From an uncultured Marvinbryantia sp. (GTDB taxonomy: Bacteria; Bacillota; Clostridia; Lachnospirales; Lachnospiraceae), in contig CAKRVB010000003.1 in assembly GCA_934408725.1 (NCBI GenBank), positions 1 through 64,000 of the forward strand: DNA of 64,000 bases. The letters are read 5' to 3'. Positions 50,385 through 60,176 of the stretch are shown piece after piece. Position 1 is the stretch's first letter; the number at the start of each line of letters is the position of its first letter. The notes beneath the pieces were generated by a model. The model was not told the DNA's origin and made no database searches. It saw only the letters and a list, made by a program, of their open reading frames with translations. Position numbers and translations under genes: made by a program.

Positions 50385-52106
50385 CTATCGCACATAATTA
50401 ACCATATAATTTTGCGTATCTTTGCTTACCTGTTTTTTCTCCGCTTCTGTACTGGAAGCCGCTGTCATGGTCGGATCCATGAACTGCCAGGTATCTCCGT
50501 CAAATTCTATGATATTATCCACCCAGCCTTTATCCTTCAGATAGGTACTGATCCAGGCATGGTACATCCCATCATTGGTGTAGCCGATATCCAGCTTGGC
50601 TGGAATTCCTCTGCATCGCAACATAGCACACATCAATGCTGCATAATCGAAGCAAATTCCTGTTTTGGTCTCCAGTGTTTCATCAATATCCGGCAGATAA
50701 CCATATTCTACATTTTCCGCCTTATCATAGTCATAGGTAATATTCTCTGTTATATAATGAAACACCCTGGTCACCACATCCAGATCATCCTCAGCATCCG
50801 CTGCCAGCTCTCCGGCCAGCCTCACTGCTTTGCTGTTCTCATCAAAGTTTACATACTGATTTGGGTATAAAAAAGGGAGAAACTCACTTTCCATACTGAC
50901 TTCAAAAGTGTCATTTAACAACGCACTGTACTGATCATCTGCGATATTCTCGTAGACTTCCAATGCATACATGCCATCTCCTCCTGTCAGTGGAAGTATC
51001 GTTTCTCCCTCTTCCTCTGTTACAAAATATTTATATACGATTCCATCTGGTCCGGTCAGCTGAATGTTGACCTTTTCCATATCTCCATTATAAGAGGCTA
51101 CTGTATATCCCTTTGAGGTATCGGAAATATCCAGGGCAAATGCCCCTTCCGATAATACGTCTGTTCCCTCCGCCACAGGCTGCAGTACCTGGGCAACGCC
51201 CAGATACGGATCATTGGATGCTGTCTTTTTCCCTGCTCCACATCCAACACAGAACAGCACCAGCGCCAGCGTCAGAAGCGCCTGATAGATCACACGCTTC
51301 GGGACTCCTCTGTCCTTTGCCACCTTCTTCATGGCTTCTTTTTTATCGATTCCCTGGGAAAGATAATGCTCCATATGTTCTTCCACACTGAGCTCTTCCC
51401 ATTTTTCCTGGGTCTCTCTGGCCTTTTCCTGATGACTCTTTCCCTCAATCACAATCACACATTCCCCTTTTGGGTCGGTCGCCCGGAAGTGTTCCAGTGC
51501 CTGTCCCAGCGTAGTGGTAAAGGCAGTCTCATGCTTCTTAGTCAGTTCCCTGCAGATCGTTGCCCGCCGGTCTCCCAGCGTCTCCAGCAGTTCCTCCAGT
51601 GTACGTACCAGACGGTGAGGTGCTTCATATAAAATAATCGTTCTGGACTCTTCCTTCAGTTCCTCCAGAATCACCTGTTTTTCTTTTTTGTCTGATGGAA
51701 GAAATGCTTCAAAGCAAAATCTCCTGGTAGACAGACCAGACAAAGTCAGTGCCGTCACACAGGCTGCCGGTCCCGGGAGTGATGTTACCTCAATCCCGGC
51801 TTCATAGCAGAGGCGCACCAGATCTTCTCCCGGGTCCGAGATACCAGGTGTCCCCGCATCTGTGATCAGCGCCACATTTTTTCCATCCTTCATCTGTTCA
51901 ATGAGATAATATGCCTTATCGATCTTGTTATATTCATGATAACTGGTCATTGGTGTCTTTATCTCAAAATGATTCAGCAGTTTAATACTGTTGCGGGTAT
52001 CTTCTGCTGCGATCAGATCCACTTCTTTTAATGTGCGCAATACCCGCAGGGTAATATCCTCCAGATTCCCTATCGGTGTTGCACATAAATACAGTTTTCC
52101 CTGCAA
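50385..52106 (-). CDS. Fusion: RsmI 16S rRNA 2'-O-methyltransferase plus transglutaminase-like lipoprotein
   Basis: 573 aa, twice the RsmI length. Residues 1-276 are a complete RsmI (ATPIGNLEDIT, AAEDTRNSIKLL, DAGTPGISDPG, LPGPAACVTAL, C-terminal VAKDRGVPKRVIYQALL), which methylates C1402 of 16S rRNA. Without a break come a hydrophobic run (278-288), lipobox-like CVGC with Cys289, then GAGKK and an extracytoplasmic region whose transglutaminase core has Cys485 (KTGICFDYA), His516 (MYHAWIS) and Asp544 (MDPTM). The reading frame is continuous. Start is TTG at 52106 behind AAGGGGGC. It could be one membrane-spanning protein, be split by signal peptidase II, or be re-initiated internally (GTG codon 272). 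Sits in its normal place after trmN6. Confidence 0.85.
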   Translation of the reverse strand: MQGKLYLCATPIGNLEDITLRVLRTLKEVDLIAAEDTRNSIKLLNHFEIKTPMTSYHEYNKIDKAYYLIEQMKDGKNVALITDAGTPGISDPGEDLVRLCYEAGIEVTSLPGPAACVTALTLSGLSTRRFCFEAFLPSDKKEKQVILEELKEESRTIILYEAPHRLVRTLEELLETLGDRRATICRELTKKHETAFTTTLGQALEHFRATDPKGECVIVIEGKSHQEKARETQEKWEELSVEEHMEHYLSQGIDKKEAMKKVAKDRGVPKRVIYQALLTLALVLFCVGCGAGKKTASNDPYLGVAQVLQPVAEGTDVLSEGAFALDISDTSKGYTVASYNGDMEKVNIQLTGPDGIVYKYFVTEEEGETILPLTGGDGMYALEVYENIADDQYSALLNDTFEVSMESEFLPFLYPNQYVNFDENSKAVRLAGELAADAEDDLDVVTRVFHYITENITYDYDKAENVEYGYLPDIDETLETKTGICFDYAALMCAMLRCRGIPAKLDIGYTNDGMYHAWISTYLKDKGWVDNIIEFDGDTWQFMDPTMTAASSTEAEKKQVSKDTQNYMVNYVR

Positions 52107-52126
52107 GGTCTCACGCCCCCTTTTTC

Positions 52127-52864
52127 TTAATAGCCATATATATCGTAAATCTCACTGGTATAGACGCCTGGCTTCTCATACACAATCAGCGGTTTTTCTA
52201 CCGTGATCCGCGGCCGACCTCCCTTTAGTCCTTCGATCAGCACCATATTCGGTTCTTTATCCACAAAAGGATAAACCAGCTTCATCCGCTTCGGTTCCAG
52301 ACGGTATCTGTTCATCAACACCATGATCTCTGCCAGGCGAAATGGACGGTGTACCATATAGAACCGTCCATTTTCTTTTAAAAGTGCAGAAGCCTGTCCG
52401 ATCACATCCTCCAGCGTACAGAGGATCTCATGCCTGGCAATGGCTTTTGGCATATCCGGATTCACCAGCCCATGCTGCCCGGTCATATACGGTGGATTGG
52501 AGGTCACCACATCCATGGAGCCCTTTCCAAATAGCTCTGTTGCGGACTTAATGTCTCCCTGCACGATGCGCACCTTTTCTTGCAGATCATTCAGACAGAC
52601 ACTGCGCTGCGCCATATCTGCGCTGGTCTCCTGAATCTCCAACCCGGTAAAGTGTCGTCCCTCTGTTTTTGCTTCCAGCAGAATAGGGATAATTCCTGTT
52701 CCGGTTCCCAGATCCAGTGCCTGTTCTCCTTTCTTCACACGGGCAAATCCAGACAACAGCACTGCATCCATTCCAAAGCAGAATCCATTTTCATTCTGAA
52801 TAATCTGATATCCATTGCGCTGAAGCTCATCAATCCGCTCTCCGGCTTTTAACTTTACTTCCAT
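52127..52864 (-). CDS. trmN6: tRNA1(Val) adenine-N6 methyltransferase family protein
   Basis: 245-aa Rossmann methyltransferase (YfiC/YabB family) that in E. coli methylates A37 of tRNA-Val. SAM motif LDLGTGTGIIPILL, acidic GLEIQETSADMA, and the amino-methyltransferase motif SNPPYMTG are clear. Its start abuts the ricT stop. Order holB-ricT-trmN6-rsmI matches the Bacillus yaaT-yabB-yabC region and supports the assignment. Confidence 0.88.
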   Translation of the reverse strand: MEVKLKAGERIDELQRNGYQIIQNENGFCFGMDAVLLSGFARVKKGEQALDLGTGTGIIPILLEAKTEGRHFTGLEIQETSADMAQRSVCLNDLQEKVRIVQGDIKSATELFGKGSMDVVTSNPPYMTGQHGLVNPDMPKAIARHEILCTLEDVIGQASALLKENGRFYMVHRPFRLAEIMVLMNRYRLEPKRMKLVYPFVDKEPNMVLIEGLKGGRPRITVEKPLIVYEKPGVYTSEIYDIYGY

Positions 52865-53998
52865 CTAGGATTCCTTTTCTGTAGTAGCGGCTGCTTTTAC
52901 TTCTCGGGACTCTCTTGGGCTTTTTCCCTCTCTGGCTTCGCGGCCATCTCTGTCACGTCGGCTGCCATGGCGGTTATTTCTGCGCTCTCTCGGTTCCCCT
53001 TCTCTGTTACCTTTGCGTTCCCTCGGTTCCCGTTCGCCATCTCTGCTTCTGCCGCCCTTACGTTCCTTTGGTTCTTTTGACTCCTTCGGCTCTCTGGATT
53101 CCTTTGGTGCACCAGTCTCCTGCTCGCCCTCAGCCGTTTCCTTCACTGCTTCTTTTACAGGCTTTTCTTTTGTATTCTTACGCTTTCTCGGTTTGAACTT
53201 CAGTTCTGCTACCGGATACTCGCTCATCTCTTTTCCATCATCTACTTCCACCAGCACCTTCACAGTCTGCCGAAGTACGTTGACACTGTGTACTTCACCC
53301 TTGTCGCCATCTGGAAGTGTTACAGTCTCTCCCACATCCGGCAGACGGCTGTTCAGATACTCATAGGTGTCTTCCTCATTCTTCAGACAGCACATCAATC
53401 TGCCACAGACTCCGGAGATCTTGGTCGGATTCAGAGACAGATTCTGCTCCTTCGCCATCTTAATGGACACCGGCGCAAACTCTGATAAATATGTGTGGCA
53501 GCAAAGCGGTCTTCCGCAGATACCCACACCTCCCAGAATCTTGGTCTCATCTCTCACACCAATCTGACGCAGCTCAATACGCATCTTGAATACCACGGCA
53601 AGATCTTTTACCAGCTCACGGAAATCGATTCTTCCATCTGCAGTAAAATAAAATAATATCTTATTATTATCAAAGGTATATTCTGCATCAATCAATTTCA
53701 TATCCAGATTGTGCTTGATAATCTTCTGATGGCAGATAGCCATGGCTTCCCGCTCTTTCTCCCGGTTGCGTCTGGCATGCTCATCATCCTCCACGGTAGC
53801 TACACGAATCACCGGCTTCAGTGGCTGTACTACCTCTTCTCTGGACACTTCCTTTGTGCCCACCACCACATGGCCATATTCTGTTCCACGGGCCGTCTCC
53901 ACAATCACATGCTGTCCCCGCTTAATCTCCATATTCTTAGGGTCAAAATAATAGACTTTTCCCGCTGTGCGGAAACGAACCCCTATAATTTTTGTCAT
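52865..53998 (-). CDS. ricT: PSP1-domain protein RicT (YaaT) with long charged tail
   Basis: 377 aa. The PSP1 core (1-270) has the two cysteine motifs GICGRPLCC and GVCGRLMCC that bind an iron-sulfur cluster in the B. subtilis Y-complex (RicA/F/T), which steers mRNA processing by RNase Y and sporulation phosphorelay. After KFKPRKRKN a 105-residue tail of Lys/Arg/Glu/Ser/Pro with repeated EPKE, EPRERKG and NREGEPRERR units is added, absent from B. subtilis YaaT; it may bind RNA or the degradosome. Starts one base after the holB stop. Confidence 0.88.
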   Translation of the reverse strand: MTKIIGVRFRTAGKVYYFDPKNMEIKRGQHVIVETARGTEYGHVVVGTKEVSREEVVQPLKPVIRVATVEDDEHARRNREKEREAMAICHQKIIKHNLDMKLIDAEYTFDNNKILFYFTADGRIDFRELVKDLAVVFKMRIELRQIGVRDETKILGGVGICGRPLCCHTYLSEFAPVSIKMAKEQNLSLNPTKISGVCGRLMCCLKNEEDTYEYLNSRLPDVGETVTLPDGDKGEVHSVNVLRQTVKVLVEVDDGKEMSEYPVAELKFKPRKRKNTKEKPVKEAVKETAEGEQETGAPKESREPKESKEPKERKGGRSRDGEREPRERKGNREGEPRERRNNRHGSRRDRDGREAREGKSPRESREVKAAATTEKES

Positions 53999-53999
53999 T

Positions 54000-54992
54000 C
54001 TACTGATTCTCCTTTATTAACAGGAACAGTAATTCCATCGTCAGGTCAAAGTTTACATTTGCCGTCAGTCTGGCCTTCGCCTTGCGAATGCCTTCCAGGA
54101 TCTGCTCCAGTCCCTCATACGAGCAATGTCTGGTCTGCTCGGTAATTGCTCTTACATTCTCTTTAAATATGATGCCGTTGGCATCACTGGTTGCCTTAAA
54201 ATACAGTACATCCCGGAACCATACCGCCAACAGGTCCAGATAATCCCTGATATCCAGTTTGAACTCTGTTACTGCTTTTACAGACTGGGAAATCTCCCCG
54301 ATGTCCATATCCTTCACATGGGTCAGCAGATGAATCGCTGCACCTTTGATCTCGGAAAAATACTCCGAAGAGGCCAGCCTTTCTGCCTTTCCGATATTTC
54401 CCTGTGCAAAAGCCACACAGATATCTGCCTCATAATCCGGTATCTGCACATGCTCCATCAGGAACTGTCTGACCAGTTCATCGGATGCCGGTTTCATATT
54501 CAGCATCACACATCTGGACAGAATCGTCGGCAAAAAGGATGCCGCATTCGTGGTCAGTAATAAAATCACCACGTATTCTGGTGGTTCTTCGATGGTCTTC
54601 AGCAATGCATTCTGTGCCTGCTGATTCATCTTCTCTGCCTCCGGTATGATATATACCTTGTACGGGCTGCTGTATGGACGCACCTGCACATCACCTACCA
54701 CCTGTTCACGAATATCGTCTACTCCGATGGTATTTGGCTTGTCATGGGACACTTCGATGATATCCGGCTGGTTATGTCCGTCCGCCTGTCTGCAGGACTG
54801 GCACTGACCACAAGGTCGTTCACCTTCTCCCTGACACTGCAGGGCTTTGGCAAATTCCCTTGCAAGAGTCTTCTTTCCACAGCCCTTTTCTCCATTAAAT
54901 ATATAGGCATGTGATACCTTATCCATTTTCATTGCATTCTTCAGATGCTCTACCACATCAGAATGCCCAATAATATGATCAAATCCTGCCAT
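54000..54992 (-). CDS. holB: DNA polymerase III delta-prime subunit
   Basis: 330-aa clamp-loader subunit. Starts MAGFDHIIGHSDVVEHLKNA, P-loop-like GEKGCGKKTLA, zinc-binding cysteines in CQGEGERPCGQCQSC, then YIIPEAEKMNQQAQNALLKTIEEPP and the SRC motif ILSRCVMLN, all typical of HolB. It loads the sliding clamp during replication. Followed directly by ricT as in most Firmicutes. Confidence 0.9.
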   Translation of the reverse strand: MAGFDHIIGHSDVVEHLKNAMKMDKVSHAYIFNGEKGCGKKTLAREFAKALQCQGEGERPCGQCQSCRQADGHNQPDIIEVSHDKPNTIGVDDIREQVVGDVQVRPYSSPYKVYIIPEAEKMNQQAQNALLKTIEEPPEYVVILLLTTNAASFLPTILSRCVMLNMKPASDELVRQFLMEHVQIPDYEADICVAFAQGNIGKAERLASSEYFSEIKGAAIHLLTHVKDMDIGEISQSVKAVTEFKLDIRDYLDLLAVWFRDVLYFKATSDANGIIFKENVRAITEQTRHCSYEGLEQILEGIRKAKARLTANVNFDLTMELLFLLIKENQ

Positions 54993-55037
54993 GCCTTCTC
55001 CCTTCTGAACCAGTTCTTTTTCTCTGGCCCTTTCGTG

Positions 55038-55634
55038 TTACTTTTCCCTGTATGAACGGACCACTGCTGCCAGTGTCTCCACACAGGATTCTATCTCTTT
55101 TTCATTGGAATACCTTTGTGTGATTCCGGCTCCTTTTAGCTTTTCCTCAGAATAGTCTGCCTGATCTGCCAGAAACCGCCGGCACATCTCCTCATACTTC
55201 GGTGGATTCTGCTTTCGCTCCCGCTCCAGAGCCCGCTCCAGACGCAGTCCATCTTCCACTTCAATATAGAGAGGAACCACTTTCTGGTCACCATAATAAT
55301 CCCGGATCTTCTCATAGGATTCCAGTGTTCCAATCGCCAGATAATCCTGACTTTCCAGATCCAGATGCTGATCATCCACCGTAAAATAAGTCCAGATACC
55401 GTAAATGGTATGATACGCTCTCTTCTCAATCACCTTTCCGGTCTGTTCCAGCTGCTTCAGTGTAACGTCATCCACAAAATAGTATTCCCGGCCATCCTTC
55501 TCCATATCCCGGATCGGACGAGTGGTATACATCACCAGTGGTCTCAGGTTCAGCTCTTTCTTCTGGCACAATTCCTTATAAATCGTGTCTTTTCCGGTAG
55601 AACTTTTTCCTATGATATAAAATAAACTGCTCAT
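55038..55634 (-). CDS. Guanylate-kinase-like protein
   Basis: 198 aa. P-loop IIGKSSTGKDT (8-18) instead of the usual GPSGSGKST, followed by MYTTRPIRDMEKDGREYYFV, which resembles the GMP-binding TTR-P-R-xx-E-x-DG-xx-Y-F of Gmk. The lid and later segments diverge, with ERERKQNPPKYEEMCRRF. Firmicutes usually keep a separate canonical gmk beside rpoZ, so this holB-linked paralogue may have another substrate or be regulatory. GTGAGG site before ATG. First gene of the holB operon. Confidence 0.78.
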   Translation of the reverse strand: MSSLFYIIGKSSTGKDTIYKELCQKKELNLRPLVMYTTRPIRDMEKDGREYYFVDDVTLKQLEQTGKVIEKRAYHTIYGIWTYFTVDDQHLDLESQDYLAIGTLESYEKIRDYYGDQKVVPLYIEVEDGLRLERALERERKQNPPKYEEMCRRFLADQADYSEEKLKGAGITQRYSNEKEIESCVETLAAVVRSYREK

Positions 55635-55735
55635 TTATTCCTCACTTCATCATACTTGAATTATCTGTTGCTGTCAATTATTGATAGCTGGTCATAGATG
55701 TCATAAATCCACTCCTGTGCAAACACATCGCAGCA

Positions 55736-56815
55736 TCATGCTTTTGCCCCTGGCATCATCATAATTTGAATCGCACGCTTCATGCCTTCCTGAATGGAGA
55801 CTTCCGCCTTCCAGCCCAGACCTTCCAGCTTCTCGGAGTCCAGTATTTCGCACACTTTTGCGGTAATCTCCGGTTCTTTTTCATCCTCTGGATTCACAAA
55901 GCTCAGCTTCAGATTCTTTTCCGGGAAAGCCGCTACCGCTGCTCTGGCCAGATTGCGGATGGTGATGTTGCCTTCTTTGGAAGAAATGTTATATGGCTGC
56001 ATCACTTCTCCCTTTAGCAGTACCGTAAAGACCGCTGCCACCGTATCTGTCACATAACAATAGGATCGATAAGGAGCACCACTGCTTTTCAGCACGATAT
56101 CCTCATTATTTAATACATTCACCATGAACTGCGCCCATACCCGGTCATCCCCACGTCTGGTCGGTCCATAGATATAGCTTGGCCGCACAATCTTCACCGG
56201 AATGCCATACTGCCTGCTATAACTGGCACATAAGGTCTCCGCTGCCCGTTTGCCGATGGCATAACAGTTCTTATAAGAAGTATGATCCAGATACCCTACA
56301 TCTTCTTCTTTCATAGACTCCTTCGGATAGTCTCCGAAGCTTCCATATGTCTTCAGGCTGGAAAACATCAGTACCTGTGCCTGATATTTGACCGCAAGTT
56401 CCAGCACCTTCTGGGTTCCGATCAGATTGGCATTGATGGTGCCCACCGGATCGTGCTCAAAATGCCATGCACTGGCCTGACTTGCTGCATGAATAATATA
56501 GTCCACCCGGCCGCAATCCGTCAGTTCACATACATCGGTTACCCAAAGAGAAAGATCCTCCCGATCCAGGATCTCTCCGTATTTCTTTTCTGCGTTTTCT
56601 CTGGAACGCACCAGACCAATGACTTTGATGCCACTGTTTAAAAAGTCATTTCTCATCAGCAGCGTCAATACCATATAATAACTGATAAAGCCATTGGCTC
56701 CAGTCACCAGAATCGTCTTGTGATCCAGCTCTTCCCATGGAAGCTGCCGCTCCACAATGGATGCCACATCTGTATAGACCAGCTCCGGTACCAGATCTTT
56801 TATCATTTTTCCCAT
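55736..56815 (-). CDS. NAD-dependent epimerase/dehydratase (extended SDR)
   Basis: 359 aa acting on a nucleotide-activated sugar. NAD site TGANGFISYYM (GxxGxx, about 38-48), then IIHAASQAS, catalytic Ser/Tyr region MFSSLKTYGSFG and Y-x-x-x-K in CYAIGKRAAE, then PSYIYGP. A short N-terminal extension (about 30 residues) precedes the Rossmann fold, seen in epimerases that follow cytidylyltransferases in surface-polymer loci. Eleven bases after the TarI-like gene with GGAGG in between. The exact sugar or polyol is unknown. Confidence 0.85.
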   Translation of the reverse strand: MGKMIKDLVPELVYTDVASIVERQLPWEELDHKTILVTGANGFISYYMVLTLLMRNDFLNSGIKVIGLVRSRENAEKKYGEILDREDLSLWVTDVCELTDCGRVDYIIHAASQASAWHFEHDPVGTINANLIGTQKVLELAVKYQAQVLMFSSLKTYGSFGDYPKESMKEEDVGYLDHTSYKNCYAIGKRAAETLCASYSRQYGIPVKIVRPSYIYGPTRRGDDRVWAQFMVNVLNNEDIVLKSSGAPYRSYCYVTDTVAAVFTVLLKGEVMQPYNISSKEGNITIRNLARAAVAAFPEKNLKLSFVNPEDEKEPEITAKVCEILDSEKLEGLGWKAEVSIQEGMKRAIQIMMMPGAKA

Positions 56816-56826
56816 GTCGCTTCCTC

Positions 56827-57570
56827 CTACAATGGCAGATCGTTCTGCAACTCTTCACTAGCAAATGCCCGGTAACGATTATAATAATAACCGGAACGTA
56901 ATGTATACAGATCTTCCGGGGTAGTTACCTTGATATTCTGTCGTTCTCCGAGGAAAATATGGATGTCTTCTCCCAGCTCCAGAAGTAATTCTGCGGAAGA
57001 AGTCGGGTTCGTAATTCCCCGTTTTTCAGCTTCTTCGTGAGCCCACAGAATCTTGCGGAATGTATATCCCTGTGGTGCCTGGGTAATGAACATATTGCTG
57101 CGCTTGTAGCTCTTGCAGCAGGTCTGTCCGTCAAAGCTCTCCAACACCGAATCAATGCTCGGTGTCACCGGAACTGCATTTTCATATTCTCTTGCCTCCC
57201 GGATGCAGTTCGAAACCAGCTCACTGGTGATCATTGGGCGCACACCATCACAGATCAATACAATATCTTCCCCCTGAGCAGTTTCCGCTGCCTTCATGAG
57301 ACCATTGTGAATGGATCCATGTCCATTTACGCCCCCAGGTACAATCGCCCTGATCTTTTTCACACTAAACTTTGCCACCTGCTCTTCCAGAACCGGAATC
57401 CAGCTCTCCAGGCAGGCCACCACGATCTCATCCACTTCCGGGTGCTCACTGAACACCTCCAGGGTTCGGATAATGATCGGCTTGCCATCCACGATCAGGA
57501 ACTGCTTCGGAATGTCCTGAGATTTCATCCTGGCACCCACGCCTCCTGCAAAAATCACTGCTGATACCAT
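56827..57570 (-). CDS. IspD/TarI-family cytidylyltransferase
   Basis: 247 aa. FAGGVGARM, then PKQFLIVDGKPIIIRTLEVF and ICDGVRPMI, TQAPQGYTF and VTTPEDLYTL are signatures shared by IspD (methylerythritol pathway) and TarI/Bcs1 (ribitol-5-phosphate). Context next to an SDR and two TagF-like polymerases favours making a CDP-activated polyol for a teichoic-like polymer rather than isoprenoid synthesis. ATG lies immediately after the TagF-like stop. Confidence 0.83.
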   Translation of the reverse strand: MVSAVIFAGGVGARMKSQDIPKQFLIVDGKPIIIRTLEVFSEHPEVDEIVVACLESWIPVLEEQVAKFSVKKIRAIVPGGVNGHGSIHNGLMKAAETAQGEDIVLICDGVRPMITSELVSNCIREAREYENAVPVTPSIDSVLESFDGQTCCKSYKRSNMFITQAPQGYTFRKILWAHEEAEKRGITNPTSSAELLLELGEDIHIFLGERQNIKVTTPEDLYTLRSGYYYNRYRAFASEELQNDLPL

Positions 57571-60144
57571 CTATCTGTTCTCCTTCTGCCATGCATAGGC
57601 ATCTTCAAATATACGTTTACAATTGTCATGATCACTGAATGCAAAGAAATCATCCTGCCGTGTACGATAGAAATCCTTCAGCTGACAGTCATATTCCATA
57701 TAATCACATAAAGTATCCACCAGCTGCTGATGCTCCGTACAGATCTCTCCAAATCCCTGTGTATCGTAGAAAAATCCACCTTCCACATAATGTGGTGGAA
57801 GCTTTGGTGGATGATAATACACCACTGGCTTTCTCATATAGGCAAAGTCAAACTGCACACCGGAATAATCTGTCAGCATCAGGCTGGATTCACATAAAAT
57901 CTTCTCATAGTTCACACCCAGAGCTGAGACAATCTCCACACCCTCTCTCTGTTCAAAATCCACCGCCTGCTCCCCGATATTCGGATGCACCAGATAAACC
58001 AGCCGATATCCGGTTCGCTTCGCAGTCTCCAGCAGCTTCTTATCGGTGATCAGTCTGTTATAGATTTTATAATAATCTGTGCCTTTAAACAACTCCGAAT
58101 ATGGTCTGGACTCATTTTTTCCATTCGGCCACAGAGCAATATAATTCCGCCAGGTTGGTGTAATCAGGATCTGCTTCTGATCCCGGTTCACCAGTCCGTC
58201 AAATCTGGCCAGACCTTTCAGCCGGATCGCTGACGAATCCAGATATCCATACTGCGGCTGACGTAAGTTTTGCACTTCGTATTTGGAAGCACAGTAATAA
58301 AGCTTGTTGTTATTAAATGCCTGATTAGCATTAAAGGCCAGATCCTGCACCGTCAGACCGTGCTGAATGCAGACAGCATCCGCAGAGATCAGATCCTGGA
58401 GATATGGGATCTCCTCATCACTGATGCCATTAAAATTATACAGGCCTGCGTGAGTGGCAAATACCATCTTTGCATGCAAATACATGCACCTGTGTTTCCT
58501 CGTTCCATGAATCAGTGGCTGATAGCCCTCCTGGCGGAGACGCTTCGTATCCTCAGCTCCTTCATTCATCAAATACACTGGCACTACATCAGAGTCCTTC
58601 CTGCTGACACAATATTTATAAAAATATTCTCCGCAGTCACCGCCCTTGTAGATCTTATCAAAAGTCAGCCAGATATTTTTCTTATGATAAAATGGGTAAC
58701 TCAGCCAATACCAGAAACGTTCTTTTAACATCTCCGGCCGGCCGGTATCCATCTTTTTCACAGTCTTCTTCAATATATCGATCCAGAATATTGCTTCCCG
58801 CTTCAGATGTCCCAGACTGCCGCACTCCTCAACCAAAATCGCCCGTTTGACTTTTCCACGGTCAAAGGTCATCACATAATGATCAAAACACCAGTAGGAG
58901 CAGTTCAGTTTCGCTGTGATCCTGGAAGTAAACCGCCTCGTGATAATCGGATGGGGAATCTTCTTTCCATCTGCATTTAATACAAACTGCAGTTTATTTT
59001 TCTTTCGAAAGTTCTTTTTGGGCAGCACAATCCGAAACGTATAACCCCGATACTCCGCCTGTCCAAAATAAGTTGTCTCATCATAACGCTGCGTTTCCTG
59101 TACTTCCACTGGCTTCTGATTCCACAGTACTTCCCAGTGAATGTCGGAATCCTTCAGGAAATAGGCACAGGAGCAATCCAATACCAATGCGTCCTTCTCT
59201 TCATTCACCACATCAAGACACACCTTTGGCAATACCTGATTCTCCAGCAGCCTGCCATTGATCCGGATTCTCGTTGGATATCTCAGTCCCCGATTCTCTT
59301 TTACCGGATCTGTCAGAAGATATTCTTCCTGCAGATCGGGATACTTCAGATGCAGAAACTTCTCTTGCAAGGCAAATGCAATCCGGTAGCCATTCCACAT
59401 CTTCACGCCGGAGATCAACATCTTATCATCAATCGACATAAGTACTTCCCTCACCAGCTGATAAAATGTCTCCAGGCCAGCCCTATCCAGTACATGCTTA
59501 TCATGGTGATTTTTGTTCGTATCAAATCTAAGAATCAATTCCCGCACCAGATGTAGCTGCATATACTCTGGCAGCTTTCCGTCATAGCGTTGAATCGTTC
59601 TGCGGCAATGGTTGGCAAAGCAATCCAAATACCAGGCAGACTCACGGTTATCTGCATTTCGGCTGATGTCCTTTTTCTCTGGATGACCGATCTGTACTTC
59701 TGCGCCTGCTAGGTAGCCGACAGCCATCTTTTTCTCTGCCACGCGATAAAACGCATCCGCAGCCATCTCATAGCCATGTTCCGGATCTGGCAGTTCTCCC
59801 TGCAATGCCGCTCTGCGGTAAACCACTGCGTCATAGTCATCCGGCATGGAAGACAATTCTTCCATGTTATCCAGATGCACAAGACCGCCTGTTTTTTTTC
59901 CTGATTTCGCCGCAGCTGTCGCATTCTCATCACCAGAGGCATAACTGCATTCCAACATCACCACATCCAGCTGCTTCTCCTGTGCAAAGGCACAGGCCGC
60001 CTGCAGATCTGTCTCCGGAAATACGTCTCTGTCGCCAGCCAGAACTACAAACTCCGTTGCGATGTCCTTTAGCTCAGCCTGTATATCCTCTGTATATCTG
60101 TCTGTCCTCTCTCCCGTTCTCAAAACAGTGTAGCACTGCGTCAT
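57571..60144 (-). CDS. TagF-like polyol-phosphate transferase with long N-terminal module
   Basis: 857 aa. The C-terminal 400 residues match the CDP-glycerol glycerophosphotransferase family (TagF/TarL): IWLTFDKIYKGGDCGEYFYKY, VCIQHGLTVQDLAF, ILITPTWRNYI, LVYLVHPNIGEQ with catalytic His residues, and MLTDYSGVQFDFAYMRKPVVYYHP. It would polymerise CDP-activated glycerol or ribitol phosphate at the membrane face. The N-terminal 450 residues look like a degenerate nucleotide-sugar glycosyltransferase segment plus a beta-rich module (RIRINGRLLENQVL, YWCFDHYVMTF); no motif identifies it. Paralogue of the next gene. Confidence 0.83.
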   Translation of the reverse strand: MTQCYTVLRTGERTDRYTEDIQAELKDIATEFVVLAGDRDVFPETDLQAACAFAQEKQLDVVMLECSYASGDENATAAAKSGKKTGGLVHLDNMEELSSMPDDYDAVVYRRAALQGELPDPEHGYEMAADAFYRVAEKKMAVGYLAGAEVQIGHPEKKDISRNADNRESAWYLDCFANHCRRTIQRYDGKLPEYMQLHLVRELILRFDTNKNHHDKHVLDRAGLETFYQLVREVLMSIDDKMLISGVKMWNGYRIAFALQEKFLHLKYPDLQEEYLLTDPVKENRGLRYPTRIRINGRLLENQVLPKVCLDVVNEEKDALVLDCSCAYFLKDSDIHWEVLWNQKPVEVQETQRYDETTYFGQAEYRGYTFRIVLPKKNFRKKNKLQFVLNADGKKIPHPIITRRFTSRITAKLNCSYWCFDHYVMTFDRGKVKRAILVEECGSLGHLKREAIFWIDILKKTVKKMDTGRPEMLKERFWYWLSYPFYHKKNIWLTFDKIYKGGDCGEYFYKYCVSRKDSDVVPVYLMNEGAEDTKRLRQEGYQPLIHGTRKHRCMYLHAKMVFATHAGLYNFNGISDEEIPYLQDLISADAVCIQHGLTVQDLAFNANQAFNNNKLYYCASKYEVQNLRQPQYGYLDSSAIRLKGLARFDGLVNRDQKQILITPTWRNYIALWPNGKNESRPYSELFKGTDYYKIYNRLITDKKLLETAKRTGYRLVYLVHPNIGEQAVDFEQREGVEIVSALGVNYEKILCESSLMLTDYSGVQFDFAYMRKPVVYYHPPKLPPHYVEGGFFYDTQGFGEICTEHQQLVDTLCDYMEYDCQLKDFYRTRQDDFFAFSDHDNCKRIFEDAYAWQKENR

Positions 60145-60176
60145 AACTGCCTCCCTGTCATATCTTTCCTGTCTTA

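Noticed and set aside
56827-57570. ispD of the isoprenoid pathway
   Set aside because: Sequence alone allows it, but the neighbours are surface-polymer genes, so a TarI-like role is more likely.
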